The notes: generated from the sequence alone by a model not told the origin. 64,000 bases of DNA from JBBSBL01 sp963735885 (GCA_963735885.1 CAVTMP010000008.1:248001-312000), one strand, 5' to 3'. Positions 25,953-37,240 are shown, counted from the first letter of the stretch. Translations and numbers: made by a program.

Positions 25953-26095
25953 GACGCGGCCAGTATCCCGCGCGCGAAGCCGCCGACGACTCCCGACGGC
26001 TCCGCGACGAACGTGACGACGACTTCCCCCCGAGCCTCGCTCACTCGGGCAACGCGTCGAGACCGGGCGCGGAGTCGGCGATGTCGAGCTCCGCC

Positions 26096-26697
26096 CTACG
26101 CCCCCGGCGGCGGCACCGAGCCGGTCGCCGGCCACGCGCTCGGCGCCGCGGGCGGCAGCCCGCCGTCCGGCGCGGCGTCGGCGCCTGCGTCGCCGGCCCG
26201 GCCGCGGCCGCGCTGCGCGACAGCAGCCCGCCCGCGAAGATCGCGCCCGCGCCGGCGAGCCCGACGTAGATCCCGTTCGCGAGCGCCAGGACCTCGCTCG
26301 GCCCCGGCCGGTCGGCCATCCGGTAGCCCACGAGCGCCGCGGCCGCGACGCCGAGCAGCATGAGCGCCGTCCCGTCGTCGACCGCGGCGAGCAGCCGGCG
26401 CCCGGTCAGCTCGAGCAGCGCGATGGCGGCGGCGGCGAGCGCGAGGCCGAGGAAGACGACGTCGAGCCCGTCGAAGGCCTGCCAGGCCGTCAGCTCGATC
26501 GGCCCGGAGGCGCGCAGCTGAGCGACGCCCGCGCGCAGGAAGCCGCCGAAGCTCCCGAACTGCGACGAGGCCTGGCCGATGGAGTCGAGCACTCGCGCCG
26601 GGATGTCGAGCCGGTACCACGGCAGCCACAGGCCGCCGCCGAGCATCAGCGCGCCGAGCAGGGCGAGGCCGCGGCCGGTCGAGCCGGAGGAGCGCAT
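26096..26697 (-). CDS. small multi-span membrane protein (frame break near the C-terminus)
   Basis: About 200 aa from the ATG at 26697, just downstream of serS on the same strand. Helices include GLALLGALMLGGGLWLPWYR, DVVFLGLALAAAAIALLELT, ALMLLGVAAAALVGYRMA and LANGIYVGLAGAGAIFAGGL. The first loop is about 60 aa and extracytoplasmic. A natural-looking Pro-rich tail (DGGLPPAAPSAWPATGSVPP) lies in a neighbouring frame ending at 26096, while the original frame runs Arg-rich to 26041, so a one-base indel around 26170-26200 is likely. Function unknown. Confidence 0.6.
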
Positions 26698-26759
26698 GCC
26701 CTCTTCGTCGGGTGCCGGGCGCGCGGGGTTGAGCCGTGAACCGGCGTCGTTGGACGGGC

Positions 26760-27993
26760 TCAGCCGCCCAGCACCGCGGGGGCGCCCCGCTCGACCAGCA
26801 CGTCGGGCAGCGCCACCGTCCCGTCGTCGCGCTGCCCGTTCTCGAGCAGCGCGATGATCGTCCGCCCGACCGCGACCGCGGTCCCGTTCAGCGTGTGGAG
26901 CACCTCGGGCCGCCCGCCGCCCTCCGGCCGGAAGCGCACGTCGAGCCGCCGGGCCTGGAAGTCCGTCGTGTTCGAGCACGAGGTCAGCTCGCGGTAGCGC
27001 GCCTGGCCGGGCAGCCACGCCTCGCAGTCGTACTTCTTCGCCGCGGAGGCGCCGAGGTCGCCGACGGCGATGTTGACCACGCGATAGGGGATCTCGAGCG
27101 CCTGGAGGATCGACTCCTCGATCGCCAGCAGTCGCTCGTGCTCGGCCGCGGACTCGTCCGGGGCCGCGAACGCGAACATCTCGACCTTGTCGAACTGGTG
27201 CACGCGGAAGATCCCGCGCGTGTCCTTCCCGGCGGCGCCCGCCTCGCGCCGGAAGCAGGGCGAGAAGCCGGCGTAGCGGGCGGGGAGCGCGTCGGCGTCG
27301 AGGATCTCCCCGGCGTGGAGGGAGGCGAGCGCCACCTCGCTCGTCCCGACGAGGTAGAGGTCGTCGTCGGCGAGGCGGTAGATCTGCTGCTCGGTGTCGG
27401 GCAGGAACCCGGTGCCGTAGAGCGCGCTCTCGCGCACGAGCACCGGCGGGATGACCGGCTCGAAGCCGTGCTCGCCGACGACGTCGAGCGCGTAGCGCAC
27501 GAGCGCGAGCTCGACGAGCACGAGGTCCCCGCGCAGGTAGGCGAAGCGGGCGCCGGACAGGCGCGCCGCCGCGTGCTCGGTGTCGATCATCGGCCCGGCG
27601 AGCTCGAGGTGGTCGCGACCGGTGCGGCCCGCTTCGCCGACCTCGCGCACCACCGCGTCCTCGGCCGCGGCCCCGGGGTCGGGGAGGTTCGGCAGCGCGG
27701 CGAGGGCCGCGTCGCAGCTCGCGCCTCGCGGCGGCCTCCTCGTCGCTCCGCGCCCGCCCCCGCGCGGCGAGCGCGGCGAGCGCCTCGCGCTCCTCGGGGC
27801 TCGGGGCCCCGGCGCGCCCGCGGCTCGCGGCGTTCTGCTCGGCCCGGAGCGTCTCGAGCTCCGCGGTGAGCTCCCGCCAGCGGGCGTCGAGGGCGAGGAC
27901 CCGGTCGACGGCGGCGGCGACCTCCTCACCCCGCCGGGCCAGCGCCGCCCGCACCGCGTCGGGATCGCGGCGGATCAGCTTGAGGTCGAGCAC
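26760..27993 (-). CDS. serS: seryl-tRNA synthetase (one apparent frame break)
   Basis: The protein opens MLDLKLIRRDPDAVRAALAR with the coiled-coil tRNA-binding arm (residues about 30-100). It continues after a shift near 27715-27735 with DAALAALPNLPDPGAAAEDA. Class II motif 2 is SPCFRREAGAAGKDTRGIFR and motif 3 is LNGTAVAVGRTIIALLENGQ. It charges tRNA-Ser with serine and is essential, so the single break is almost certainly a base-call error. The total length corrects to about 410 aa, normal for bacterial SerRS. Two serine tRNA genes lie elsewhere in the window. Confidence 0.9.
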
Positions 27994-28014
27994 GCCCGCG
28001 CCCCCAGCGGAGGC

Positions 28015-28728
28015 TTACTTGCTGCCCGACAGGAGGTAGGCGACGAGCTGGTCGAGCTGCTCCTTCGACAGCGACTGGCCGTAGGTCTTCGGCATCAGGT
28101 TCGGCGGGTAGCCCTTCACGATCTCGGCGTTCGGCTTGACGATCGCCGTCCGGACCGCGGCCGCGCCGTCCTGGCCGATCGTGGTGATGTCCGGCCCGAC
28201 CTTCCCCTTGGAGCCGGCCGGGGCGAACACGTGGCAGGCCCCGCAGCCCGCGCTGGCGAAGACGGCGGCGCCCGCGGCGGCCTGGGTCGCCGCCGACGGC
28301 GCCGTGGTCGTCGGGCCGGTGGCGGGCGGCGGTCCGACCGGTGTCTTCGTGTCCCGGCCCGCGTACTTGGCCACGAACGCGGCCACGACGTCGGCGTCCG
28401 CGCCGACGACGATGTTCTGCGGCATGATCGCCCCGGAGAACCCGCCGTTCTCGATCGCGTACTTCACGCGCTGCACCGACTCCTTGCGGACGTTGAAGTT
28501 CGGGCCGTTGGTGCGCAGCCGCGTCCGGACGTTCGAGGCCGATCCGTTCGAGGCGGCCACCGTCAGGGTGTGGCAGCCCGAGCAGCGCTGCTGGAAGAGC
28601 TCCGCTCCCCGGTAGGCGACCGGCTGGGTCTGGGAGACCTCGATGTCGCGGGTGCCGCAGGCGGCGAGGCCGGCCGCCAGCGCGGCGGTGCCCACGACGG
28701 CGGCGAGCGTCTTGACCGGCCGGTGCAT
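28015..28728 (-). CDS. diheme c-type cytochrome lipoprotein
   Basis: About 237 aa. The ATG at 28728 is chosen because TAGTAT (minus strand, 28739-28744) overlaps the alternative ATG at 28740. A signal ends in LAAGLAAC, a lipobox, so the protein is membrane-anchored outside the cell membrane. Two heme sites are CSGCH and CGACH, with Met ligands likely in AIMPQN and NLMPKT. A Thr/Pro-rich linker (VGPPPATGPTTTAPS) separates the two domains. It probably carries electrons between a quinol-oxidising complex and a terminal oxidase. Its position 1.3 kb from complex I fits a respiratory role. Confidence 0.9.
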   Translation of the reverse strand: MHRPVKTLAAVVGTAALAAGLAACGTRDIEVSQTQPVAYRGAELFQQRCSGCHTLTVAASNGSASNVRTRLRTNGPNFNVRKESVQRVKYAIENGGFSGAIMPQNIVVGADADVVAAFVAKYAGRDTKTPVGPPPATGPTTTAPSAATQAAAGAAVFASAGCGACHVFAPAGSKGKVGPDITTIGQDGAAAVRTAIVKPNAEIVKGYPPNLMPKTYGQSLSKEQLDQLVAYLLSGSK

Positions 28729-28969
28729 GCGGGCGCGCATACTACGCGATGGTCCCGCACGGATGCCGGGCAGGAACACGCGCGGATGCCGGGGCAGGAA
28801 CCCACCCGGCGCCGGCGAACTCCGGAGCGCTCCCCGGCGCCGGCTGACGGGGCGCTCGCCCTTCGTGACCTCGGTCCCGGCAAGCGCTCCCGACACGGCG
28901 GCAACCGAAGCCGGCGCCGGGGCCAGCCTCCCCGCCGGCGCCCACGGGCGGCTGCGATGATCCGCGCCC

Positions 28970-29494
28970 ATGCCGCCCGCCGAGCCCGCGCGGACCGCCG
29001 CCCCGCCGAGCCCCGCCGACTTCCGCGAGGTCTTCGGCCACTTCGCCACCGGCGTCGCGGTCATCACCGCCGCCGCCCCCGCCGGCACCGGCGGGATGAC
29101 GGCGAACGCGGTCTGCTCGCTGTCGCTCGACCCGCTGCTCGTGCTCGTGTGCTTCGAGAACGAGGCGCGGACGCTGCCGCTGGTCCGGGAGGCGGGCCGC
29201 TTCGGGGTGAGCGTGCTGCGAGCCGGCCAGGACGCCCTCGCGCGGCGCTTCGCCTCCAAGGTCCCCGAGGGCGAGAAGCTCACCGGGGTCCCGCAGCGCG
29301 CCGAGGGCGGCGTCCCGGTGCTCGCCGAGGCGCTGGCGTGGGCGGTCTGCGACCTCCGCGAGGTGACGCCCGGCGGGGACCACACGATCGTCATCGGCGA
29401 GGTGGCGGCGCTGGGCGCCGGCGAGCCGGGCGCGGGTCCGCTGGTCTGGTACCGGGGGGCCTACGTGGCCCTCACAGCACCCCCGCGCCCCTGA
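28970..29494 (+). CDS. flavin reductase-like FMN-binding protein
   Basis: 174 aa. FREVFGHFATGVAVITAA, then GGMTANAVCSLSLDPLLVLV, is the hallmark of the flavin-reductase-like split-barrel, with flavin contacts in TANAVCSLSLDPPL-type loops. GVSVLRAGQDALARRFAS and the C-terminal LVWYRGAYV are also typical. Such proteins reduce FMN or FAD with NAD(P)H for two-component monooxygenases. No oxygenase partner is adjacent. Its last 23 bp overlap the convergent membrane gene. Confidence 0.9.
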   Translation: MPPAEPARTAAPPSPADFREVFGHFATGVAVITAAAPAGTGGMTANAVCSLSLDPLLVLVCFENEARTLPLVREAGRFGVSVLRAGQDALARRFASKVPEGEKLTGVPQRAEGGVPVLAEALAWAVCDLREVTPGGDHTIVIGEVAALGAGEPGAGPLVWYRGAYVALTAPPRP

Positions 29495-29915
29495 GCCCGA
29501 GCACGACCACGACCCCCATCGCCGCGGCCATCACGCCGAGCTCGCGCCGGGCGATGGCGAGCACGACCTCGCGCTGGACCGCCTCGGGCTCGCCGCCCAC
29601 GTCGGCGGCGCTCGCGTAGCCGCGCGCCTCGAGCACGGTCTCCGCCGAGGCGACGCGCAGCTGCTCGGCCGCGAAGGAGACGGCCGCGGCGATGAGCCCG
29701 TAGGCGTACTGGAGCCCCCGGCCGCTCTCCCCCGCACCCAGCAGGAGCACGGCGCCGAGCCCGGCCGCGAGCAGGACCACGACCTGGGCGGCCCGGGCCA
29801 GGGGCCAGAAGACCGTGCCCGGCCGCCCACGCCACCAGTCCGCGGCGCCCCACGCTGCCGCCGCCAGGGCGACCGCGCTCATCGCCACGCAGACCCCTTC
29901 GTAGACGGCGGTCAC
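29472..29915 (-). CDS. hypothetical membrane protein
   Basis: About 147 aa from the GTG at 29915; the frame is open to a TTG at 29951. Helices are visible at VAMSAVALAAAAWGAADWW, LARAAQVVVLLAAGLGAVLL and the C-terminal RRELGVMAAAMGVVVVLGLR. A soluble helix bearing SAETVLEARGYASAADVGGE lies between. No family was recognised. The C-terminal codons overlap the end of the flavin reductase gene on the other strand, and the gene is divergent from nuoA with a very short shared promoter region. Confidence 0.65.
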   Translation of the reverse strand: MTAVYEGVCVAMSAVALAAAAWGAADWWRGRPGTVFWPLARAAQVVVLLAAGLGAVLLLGAGESGRGLQYAYGLIAAAVSFAAEQLRVASAETVLEARGYASAADVGGEPEAVQREVVLAIARRELGVMAAAMGVVVVLGLRGAGVL

Positions 29916-29947
29916 GCGGGTCGCCTCGTGCGATCGGACACTAAGTA

Positions 29948-29988
29948 ACAAGTTGTCACAAGCGCGGTTCCCTCGGTGATATAACGCC
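29948..29988 (+). promoter_or_regulatory. nuo operon promoter region
   Basis: TTGTCA (29953-29958) and TGATAT (29977-29982) are 18 bp apart, and the GTG start of nuoA (29989) is seven bases after the latter. There is no Shine-Dalgarno, so nuoA may be leaderless. ACAAGTTGT (29948-29956), a 9-bp palindrome, overlaps the -35 and could be an operator. The region is AT-rich compared with its surroundings. Confidence 0.45.
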
Positions 29989-30357
29989 GTGTCGGTGCTG
30001 CGGACCTACTTCCCCGCGATCGTCTTTCTGCTCCTCGGCGGCGGGATCGGCGCGACGTTCGCGGTGCTGAACAGCCACCTCGGCCCGCGCACCCGGCGCC
30101 GGACGGAGTCCAAGCACAACCCCTACGAGTGCGGGCTCCCCTCGGAGATCAAGCAGGGGTTCCGCTTCGGCATCTCCTTCTACCTGATCGCGATGCTGTT
30201 CATCCTGTTCGACATCGAGGTGGTCTTCCTCTACCCGGTCGCCGTCCAGCTCCGGGCGTTCGGGACCTTCGCGATGGTCGAGACCGTCGTCTTCGTCGCG
30301 CTGCTGTTCGTCGCCTTCGCCTACGTGTGGCGCCGGGGCGCGCTCGAATGGCGCTGA
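29989..30357 (+). CDS. nuoA: NADH-quinone oxidoreductase subunit A
   Basis: 122 aa with three membrane helices. KHNPYECGLPS is the conserved loop with the redox-switchable Cys near the quinone tunnel. FRFGISFYLIAMLFILFDIE, then VVFLYPVAV, is TM2 with the conserved acidic pair. NuoA is a small membrane subunit of complex I at the junction of the arms. It is the first gene of the nuo operon, and its stop overlaps nuoB by 10 nt. Confidence 0.96.
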   Translation: MSVLRTYFPAIVFLLLGGGIGATFAVLNSHLGPRTRRRTESKHNPYECGLPSEIKQGFRFGISFYLIAMLFILFDIEVVFLYPVAVQLRAFGTFAMVETVVFVALLFVAFAYVWRRGALEWR

Positions 30358-31013
30358 CCCGCGAGAAGCTCGGCGGCGACGGCGACGACTTCCGCGCGCG
30401 CCAGCTCAGGGCGCGCGACCTGCTGCGCGGAGAGCTCGACGAGGGCGACCTCGAGGCCTACGTCCAGGAGCGCATCATCACCACGACGCTCGAGCGGGCG
30501 ACGAGCTGGGCGCAGGGCAACTCGCTCTTCCCGATGACCTTCGGGCTCGCGTGCTGCGCGATCGAGATGATGTCGATCGTCGCGGGCCGGGTCGACGTCG
30601 CGCGGTTCGGCTTCGAGGCGTTCCGCGCCTCGCCCCGCCAGGCCGACCTGCTCATCCTCTCCGGGCGGGTGTCGATCAAGATGGCCCCGGTCGTGCGGCG
30701 CATCTACGACCAGATGCTCGAGCCGAAGTGGTCGATCGCGATGGGCGCCTGCTGCTCCTCCCAGGGGGTCTTCAACAACTACGCGATCGTGCCCGCCGAC
30801 AAGTTCATGCCGGTCGACGTCCACGTGCCGGGCTGCCCGCCGCGCCCGGAGGCGCTGATGCACGGGATCCTCCAGCTCCGCGACCTGGTGCAGGGCGACC
30901 CGAGCGCCGGCTGGCGCGCCCGCTACGGCGCCGAGGGCACCGAGGAGGTCCTGCCCGCCCACGAGGACGACGACGCGGTGAACGTCTTCGGCGAGGACGC
31001 CCACCGTGCCTGA
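30348..31013 (+). CDS. nuoB: NADH-quinone oxidoreductase subunit B
   Basis: 221 aa. Cluster N2 ligands are visible: FGLACCAIEMM (tandem Cys), MGACCSSQGVFNN and VHVPGCPPRPEAL. N2 is the last [4Fe-4S] cluster, which hands electrons to quinone. The N-terminal ~55 aa are a lineage extension, and the C-terminus is acidic (EEVLPAHEDDDAVNVFGED). The start at 30348 overlaps nuoA, and the end overlaps nuoC by 8 nt. Confidence 0.97.
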   Translation: MALTREKLGGDGDDFRARQLRARDLLRGELDEGDLEAYVQERIITTTLERATSWAQGNSLFPMTFGLACCAIEMMSIVAGRVDVARFGFEAFRASPRQADLLILSGRVSIKMAPVVRRIYDQMLEPKWSIAMGACCSSQGVFNNYAIVPADKFMPVDVHVPGCPPRPEALMHGILQLRDLVQGDPSAGWRARYGAEGTEEVLPAHEDDDAVNVFGEDAHRA

Positions 31014-31515
31014 CCGGACCGGCCTGGAGCTCATCGCCGGCGAGCTGCGCGACGCGGACGCCGAGGCCGTGCTCGACACCACCTGGTTCCGCGAGCGCGC
31101 CGAGATCCTCGTCGCGCCCGCGGCGGCCCATGCGGCGCTCGAGCGCCTGAAGGCGCGCGGGTACTCCGCCCTCGCCTCGGTCCACGGCGTCGACTACCAC
31201 CCCGAGGAGCCGCGGCTCGGCGTGGTCTACGAGCTGCTCGACATGGCCGCCGTGGACCGGATCTCGGTCAAGACCCGCGTGCCCGTCGAGGCGCCCGAGG
31301 TGGCGAGCGTCGTCGACCTCTGGCCGGGCGCCGACCACCAGGAGCGCGAGGTCTACGACATGTTCGGCGTCGTCTTCGCCGGCCACCCGGACCTGCGCCG
31401 CATCCTCATGCCCGAGGACTACGAGGGCCACCCGCAGCGGCGCGACTTCCCGATGGGCGGCGAGCCGATCCTCTTCACCTACAACGAGGACAAGGTCCCG
31501 AGGTGGTTCGAGTGA
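31006..31515 (+). CDS. nuoC: NADH-quinone oxidoreductase subunit C
   Basis: 169 aa, GTG start. The 30-kDa subunit signature ERDVYDMFG-like region reads QEREVYDMFGVVFAGHPDLR, followed by RILMPEDYEGHPQRRDFPMG. It is a peripheral-arm scaffold that binds NuoD. It is a separate gene here, not fused to nuoD as in E. coli. The stop overlaps the nuoD GTG. Confidence 0.96.
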   Translation: MPDRTGLELIAGELRDADAEAVLDTTWFRERAEILVAPAAAHAALERLKARGYSALASVHGVDYHPEEPRLGVVYELLDMAAVDRISVKTRVPVEAPEVASVVDLWPGADHQEREVYDMFGVVFAGHPDLRRILMPEDYEGHPQRRDFPMGGEPILFTYNEDKVPRWFE

Positions 31516-32753
31516 GCAGCCTCTCCGACTACCGGCGCATGGAGGAGTCGATCACGCTCTCGCCGCTCGAGCCCGCCGAGCCGACCGGGCAGGAGCTGCT
31601 GACGCTCAACATCGGGCCCCACCACCCGGCGACGCACGGCGTGCTGCGCCTGCTCGTCACGCTCGAGGGCGAGGTCGTGCGCGACATCAAGCCGATCATC
31701 GGCTACGTCCACACGGGGATCGAGAAGACCTGCGAGGACAAGCCCTACTGGAAGGCCATCCCGTGCATCGAGCGGATGGACTACCTCGCCTACTTCTTCA
31801 ACGCGATGGCGTTCTGCGGCGCCGTGGAGACGCTGGTCGACCTCGAGGTGCCCCCGCGCGCCCAGTACCTGCGCGTGATCCACCTGGAGCTCAACCGGAT
31901 CATGAGCCACCTCGTGTGGCTCGGGACGAGCGCGCTGGACCTCGGCGCGATCTCGATGTTCTGGTACTGCTTCCGGGAGCGCGAGACGATCCTCGACCTG
32001 TTCGAGATGTCGACCGGCCAGCGCATGCACACGCGCTACATCCAGGTCGGCGGCGTGATCGAGGACATCCCCGTCGGCTTCGCGGAGAAGGTGCGCGCGT
32101 TCTGCCGCACGATGCCGGGCCGCGCCGACCAGTACGCGGACCTGCTGGAGAAGAACGAGATCGTGCTCCAGCGCCTGCGGGGCACGTGCCCGCTCGACGA
32201 GGAGACGCTGCTCGGGCTCGGCGTCACGGGGCCGCTGCTGCGCGCGACCGGCAACCCGTGGGACCTGCGCAAGGCCCAGCCGTACTCGAGCTACGACGAC
32301 TTCGACTTCCAGGTCCCCGTCGGGACCGTCGGCGACAACTACGACCGCTACCGCGTGCGCCACGCCGAGATCTACGAGTCCGTGAAGATCATCGAGCAGG
32401 CCCTCGACGGGCTTCCGGAGGGCGATTTCATCACCCCCGACCGCAAGTTCTCGCTGCCGCCCCGCCACGAGCTCGCGACCTCGATGGAGGCGCTGATCCA
32501 CCACTTCAAGCTCGTGACCGAGGGCTTCCGCCCGCCGCCCGGCGAGGCGTACTTCCCGATCGAGGGCCCGCGCGGCGAGCTCGGCTGCTTCGTGCGCTCC
32601 GACGGCTCGGCCAAGCCGGCGCGCGTCCACATGCGCGACCCCTCGTTCGTGAACCTCCAGGCCACCGCGCCGATGGTGCGCGACGCCTACATCGCCGACC
32701 TCATCGCGACGCTCGCCATGCTCGACCCGGTGCTCGGGGGGATCGACCGGTGA
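31512..32753 (+). CDS. nuoD: NADH-quinone oxidoreductase subunit D
   Basis: 413 aa from the GTG at 31512, which forms a GTGA overlap with the nuoC stop; a GTG at 31503 is also in frame. The 49-kDa signature is clear: LNIGPHHPATHGVLRLLVTL (quinone-pocket loop with HxxxH), YVHTGIEKTCEDKPYWKAI, and the C-terminal DPSFVNLQATAPMVRDAYIA. NuoD forms most of the quinone-binding site with NuoB. Confidence 0.97.
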   Translation: MSSLSDYRRMEESITLSPLEPAEPTGQELLTLNIGPHHPATHGVLRLLVTLEGEVVRDIKPIIGYVHTGIEKTCEDKPYWKAIPCIERMDYLAYFFNAMAFCGAVETLVDLEVPPRAQYLRVIHLELNRIMSHLVWLGTSALDLGAISMFWYCFRERETILDLFEMSTGQRMHTRYIQVGGVIEDIPVGFAEKVRAFCRTMPGRADQYADLLEKNEIVLQRLRGTCPLDEETLLGLGVTGPLLRATGNPWDLRKAQPYSSYDDFDFQVPVGTVGDNYDRYRVRHAEIYESVKIIEQALDGLPEGDFITPDRKFSLPPRHELATSMEALIHHFKLVTEGFRPPPGEAYFPIEGPRGELGCFVRSDGSAKPARVHMRDPSFVNLQATAPMVRDAYIADLIATLAMLDPVLGGIDR

Positions 32754-33422
32754 CCGAGGTCGCCCGCTTCAGCCACGGGTCGCGGATCCCCGGGTGGGAC
32801 GACGCCGCCGACCTCGAGAAGGAGCCGGCCGGTCGTTCCCGACCCGGCGACGACCGAGGTCCCCGCCGAGCTGCGCGAGGCCATCGAGGCGGCGATGGCC
32901 CGCTACCCGGACCCCCGCTCGGCCGCGATCCCGGCGCTCCACGCCGCCCAGGAGCACCACGGCTGGTGCTCGCCCGAGGCGATCGCGCAGGCGGCCGCGG
33001 TGATGCGGCTCACCCCGGGCTACCTCACCGCCGTCGCCACCTTCTACGACATGTTCGAGACCCGCCCGGTGGGCGCCCACACGGTGTACGTGTGCACGAA
33101 CATCTCCTGCTCGCTGCGCGGCGCCGACGACCTGTACGAGGCGATGCTCGCCGCCGCCGGCGACGACGCGAGCTTCAACGTGCGCGCGTTCGAGTGCCTG
33201 GGGGCGTGCGACATCGCGCCGATGGCGTCGGTCGACGGCGTCTACGTCGGGCCGCTCGAGCCCGCCGACGCCGACCGGATCGTCGCCGACGTGCGCGCCG
33301 GCCGGCCGCCGGTGCCCGAGAAGGAGCTCGTCCGGCGCCGCTGCGCCGACCCGGGCGCGAACGCCCCCGGCGACGCGGACGCCGGTGCCGGCGCCGCCCC
33401 CGGCGCCGGCGCGGAGGCCTGA
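32750..33422 (+). CDS. nuoE: NADH-quinone oxidoreductase subunit E (one apparent frame break)
   Basis: The GTG at 32750 overlaps the nuoD stop. The first ~27 codons (VTEVARFSHGSRIPGWDDAA) are in one frame, and the thioredoxin-like body (VPAELREAIEAAMARYPDPR onward) is in another, with the shift near 32825-32832. The [2Fe-2S] ligands of cluster N1a are CTNISC and CLGACD. The C-terminus is an Ala/Gly/Asp-rich low-complexity tail. With NuoF it makes the NADH-oxidising module. The break is probably a base-call error. Confidence 0.9.
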
Positions 33423-33427
33423 GCCCG

Positions 33428-34736
<1,309 letters not shown>

Positions 34737-34742
34737 CGCCCG

Positions 34743-37240
34743 ATGCCGCGGCCCGAGACGACCCTCGTCACGCTGACCATCGACGGTCGCGAGGTGCGCG
34801 CGCCCGACGGCACGATGCTCGTCGACGGCGCCAAGCACGGCGACGTCGAGATCCCGTACTTCTGCTACGAGCCGAAGCTCGGCCAGCCCGTCGGCGCCTG
34901 CCGCATGTGCCTGGTGGAGATCGAGGGGATCCCGAAGCTCCAGACCGCCTGCTCCACGTCGGTGAAGGACGGCATGGTCGTCCACACGCAGAGCCCGCGC
35001 GTGAAGGAGGCGCAGGAGTCGGTCGTCGAGTTCCTGCTCATCAACCACCCGCTCGACTGCCCGGTCTGCGACAAGGGCGGCGAGTGCCCGCTGCAGGACA
35101 TCACCTTCGGCTGGGGCGGCGGGACGAGCCGCTTCATCGAGCCCAAGCGCCACTTCGAGAAGCCGCTCGCGCTCAGCCCGCTGATCGCGATCGACCGCGA
35201 GCGCTGCATCCTCTGCTACCGCTGCGTGCGCTTCTCGCAGGAGGTCGCCGAGGACTACCAGCTCATCCTGCACGAGCGCGGCGCACCACACCTACGTCGG
35301 CACCTTCGACGGCCACCCCTACGTCGCGCCGTTCAGCGGGAACATCGTCGAGCTGTGCCCGGTCGGCGCGCTGACCTCGCGCCCCTACCGCTTCCGCGCG
35401 CGGCCGTGGGACATCGAGGGCGCCGGCTCGGTGTGCACGCTCTGCCCCGCGCAGTGCAACGTCACGCTGACCGTGCGCGACGATCGCGTGCTGCGCGTGC
35501 TGAGCCGCGACGACGACGGCAACCCCGGGGTCGACGACGGCTGGCTGTGCGACAAGGGCCGCTTCGCCTACCAGTCCTTCCACGTCGAGGAGCGCATCAC
35601 CGAGCCGCTCGTGCGCGAGGGCGACGCGCTCCGCGCCGTCTCGTGGGAGCGCGCGCTCGACGCGGCCGCGGGGATCGCGCGCCACGCGGGCCGGGCCGGC
35701 GCGCTCGTCGGCGGGCAGACGACGAACGAGGAGGCCTTCCTGCTGCAGCGCCTCTTCCGCGAGGGCCTCGGCTCGAACGACCTCGACAGCCGGGTCGGCG
35801 GCGCCGTGCCGCTCGACCTCGAGCGCGCGCTGGCCGCGCCCGCGCGCCAGGCGAGCGTGCCGGACCTCGAGTTCGCCCACAGCGTCCTGCTCGTCGACTG
35901 CGACCCGATCGACGACGCGCCGGTCCTCGACCTGCGGATCCGCAAGGGGGTGCGGCGCCACGGCGTGGCCCTGTCGGTGGCGAGCGCCCGCCCGACGGCG
36001 CTCGACTCCGGCGCCCGCCACGCCCTGCGCCACGCGCCCGGGGCCGGCGAGGCCTTCCTCGCCGCGCTCGACACGGCGCTCGGCGGCCCCGGCGACGCCG
36101 GTGCCCGCGCGCGCGCCGCGGGCCTCGACCCCGAGGCCGTCGCGTCGCTGGCCGCGACCCTGCGCGACGGGGGCGAGGACGTCGTGATCGTCTACGGCGA
36201 GCGCCTCGGCGCCGGCCCGCGCGGGCCCCACGCGCTGCGCGCGCTGCTGAACGTCGCGCACCGCCTCGGCCTCGACACGGGGCGCGCGGGCGCCGGCCTG
36301 CTCGAGGTGCCGGCCACCGCGAACGGCCGCGGGGCCCGCGAGGCCGGCGCGCTGCCGACCGCGGGGCCGGGCCTCGCCGAGCCGGAGGCGACCGGCCGCG
36401 ACGCGGCGGCGATCGCCCGCGCGGCCGAGGACGGGGAGATCACCGCGCTCTAGCTCCTGCACGCCGACCCGCTGCGCAGCCACCCGGACCAGGGCCGCTG
36501 GCGGCGCGCGCTCGCGCGCGCGGGACTCGTGATCGCGCACGAGTCCGTGATGACCGACACCGTGCGCGAGCACGCGACCGTCGTCTTCCCGGCCGAGGCC
36601 TACGCCGAGAAGGAGGGCACGGTCACGCATCCGGACGGTCGCCTGCAGCGACTGCGCCCCGCGATCGGCCACGCCGGCGACGTACGCGCCGAGTGGCAGG
36701 TGATCGCCGAGGTCGCGCGGCGCGCCGGGCTCGACACCGGCGTGCTCACCGGCGCGATGGCGACGGCCCGGCTCGTCGCGGCGGTCCCGTTCTACGCCGG
36801 GGTGACGCTCGAGGAGATCGGCGGCCGCGGCGTGCGCTGGCCCGAGCGCGACGCGGCCGTCGGCCGCCCCGGCCGGCGCGAGCGCGCCGCTCGAGCTCGA
36901 CGAGCCGCCGGCGCGCCGGCGGCGCGAACGGGGCGCTGCGCCTCGGGACGTTCCGCTCGATCTGGGCCGCGTCCGAGGTCGAGGTCTCCCCCGCGCTCAA
37001 GTTCCTCGCGCGCGCGCCGCAGGCCGAGCTCGCGCCGGCCGACGCGAGGCGCCTCGGCGTCGCGGACGGCGAGACGGTCGAGGTCGGGTGCAACGGCACC
37101 CGCGTGCGGGCCAGCGCCGCGCTGCGCGCGAGCGTGCCCGGTCGGCGCGGTGTTCCTCGAGACGGGCCTGGCCGAGGGGTCGGCGACCGCGCTCGCAGGG
37201 CGACGGCGCCGGTCTCGTGGAGGTCCGGCCGGCGCCATGA
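34743..37240 (+). CDS. nuoG: NADH-quinone oxidoreductase subunit G (several frame breaks and an in-frame TAG)
   Basis: About 830 aa when repaired. The N-terminal [2Fe-2S] N1b ligands (FCYEPKLG, ACRMC), the His-Cys cluster region (LDCPVCDKGGECPLQD) and the N4 cluster (RCILCYRCVRF) are intact. The molybdopterin-oxidoreductase-like body follows (VCTLCPAQCNVTLTVRDDRV). Breaks lie at about 35281, 36878, 36930, 37135 and 37195. A TAG at 36451-36453 sits where family members have Tyr (ITAL-x-LLHADP). The C-terminus (LVEVRPAP) ends in a TGA overlapping nuoH. The break density is the highest in the operon, so sequencing quality should be checked before calling it a pseudogene. Confidence 0.85.
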
